This document shows, one piece after another, positions 63,523 to 64,000 of a stretch of DNA of 64,000 nt (the stretch's first letter is position 1; every line of letters starts with the position of its first letter). Both the position numbers and the translations under genes were made by a program. The notes under the pieces were generated by a model. It ran no database searches. It saw nothing but the letters and a program-made list of their open reading frames with translations, and was not told the DNA's origin. Source of the stretch: Verrucomicrobiia bacterium (lineage in GTDB: Bacteria; Verrucomicrobiota; Verrucomicrobiia; Limisphaerales; JAEYXS01); assembly GCA_036405135.1 (NCBI GenBank), contig DASWYF010000035.1, positions 1-64,000 of the forward strand, given 5' to 3'.

Positions 63523-64000
63523 GATAGATGCCTTTCGCTAGACTTGGTGGAACAGTGCCGTAATCGTTGGTCAATTGCCCGGTTCTGTCAACCTCCAGAA
63601 GCCAATACAACGTGCTGCCGGATTCCAGCCGGCAGTAAGGGCACATGAACACGTAAAGCAGCCCCAAAAGTTCATGAGCTCTCAGCGACTGTAAATTTCG
63701 CCCGCCCGTGACTGCCAGATTCAGCCAGCAGGCGACAAATGTTCTCCCTCTCCTCTTAATGAGGAGAGGGCAGGGGTGAGGAGTGAGAGCGCCAAAGGGT
63801 TTTCAAATTGGCGGCAGCGTAAGATAAACCAGTGCCCGTCTTCTTACTGCCGGCCCCGACACTTGTGTCGGGCACGGGGCGACCGGCTTCGTCGTGCGCA
63901 CTTTATCCCGCATGGCTGTGAGATTTCCCCACTATAAAAATTCTTTGCGAAAAAGTTCTTCTGCGGCTGGACATTTCTGAGGGTGCGGATGAGATTCGCG
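63523..64000. other. Intergenic region with several palindromes at the window end
   Basis: No gene is visible in these 478 bases. Features are a hairpin CTGCCGG/CCGGCAG at 63615-63635, a family B hairpin CCCTCTCCTC/GAGGAGAGGG at 63746-63770, CCCGACAC/GTGTCGGG at 63855-63872, and CCGGCAGTAAG (63629) repeated in inverse near 63844. The operon to the left needs a promoter here. Confidence 0.55.

Overview
The window is one contiguous piece of a GC-rich bacterial chromosome. I place it in Verrucomicrobiota, probably near the Pedosphaera-type lineages. The grounds are the protein repertoire (secreted Ig-like proteins with a characteristic C-terminal tail ending in FYRALEVAP, PmoA-like DUF6807, PQQ-type beta-propellers, DUF72, GIDE-LemA, DUF1573-cytochrome fusions), many Tat-type leaders, few clear Shine-Dalgarno sites, and intergenic spaces filled with several families of small palindromic repeats. 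This is an inference from gene content; no rRNA gene is present.

Bases 1-8871: a truncated PhoX-like secreted protein, a strong terminator, then a tightly overlapping operon of imelysin, di-haem oxidoreductase, second imelysin and HTTM membrane protein, followed by a PhoD-type phosphatase. Bases 8900-17303: a PerR-like Fur regulator with a perfect 7-1-7 Per-type box in front of it, then a complete SUF iron-sulphur operon (sufB, C, D, E, T, S), a DUF1858-rhodanese fusion and an IscU-like scaffold. The operon is interrupted between sufB and sufC by a frameshifted GxxExxY element with 35-bp inverted ends. A related gene-less element lies between sufS and the rhodanese gene.

Bases 17354-37527: mostly single genes: DUF6807, amidase, glutamate racemase, two minus-strand orphans, SlyX, DUF72, acetyl-CoA synthetase, a sugar-isomerase-like protein, an MBL-fold hydrolase, a secreted FAD oxidoreductase, a VTT membrane protein, a GIDE-LemA fusion, a PQQ-like propeller, a four-EF-hand secreted protein, a SET-domain protein and a DEAD-box helicase. 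Bases 37658-45956: a redoxin gene broken by an in-frame stop, tRNA-Pro(TGG), an AlkD-type glycosylase, rpsT with a recognisable promoter and terminator, a ferredoxin, pyruvate kinase, and sucA-sucB. The SucB protein has no recognisable E3-binding domain.

Bases 46180-54737: a DUF2314 membrane protein, cysS, an exported pyruvyl-transferase-like protein, a DUF1573-dihaem fusion, tmk, cinA, and a three-gene operon of small proteins. Bases 54798-55700: a RAYT transposase surrounded by three copies of its REP-like repeat. Bases 56197-60181: a compact phosphonate operon (PEP mutase fused to a nucleotidyltransferase, phosphonopyruvate decarboxylase, 2-AEP transaminase) that could make and CMP-activate 2-aminoethylphosphonate. 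The window ends with a haem-motif lipoprotein carrying terpene-cyclase-like repeats and two minus-strand exported proteins.

The most distinctive points are the PerR-box/SUF arrangement with its mobile insertion, the E3-binding-domain-less SucB, the overlapping imelysin/HTTM operon, the PEP mutase-nucleotidyltransferase fusion, and the dense set of palindromic repeat families including one with its own RAYT. I see no CRISPR array, prophage, rRNA gene or replication origin.
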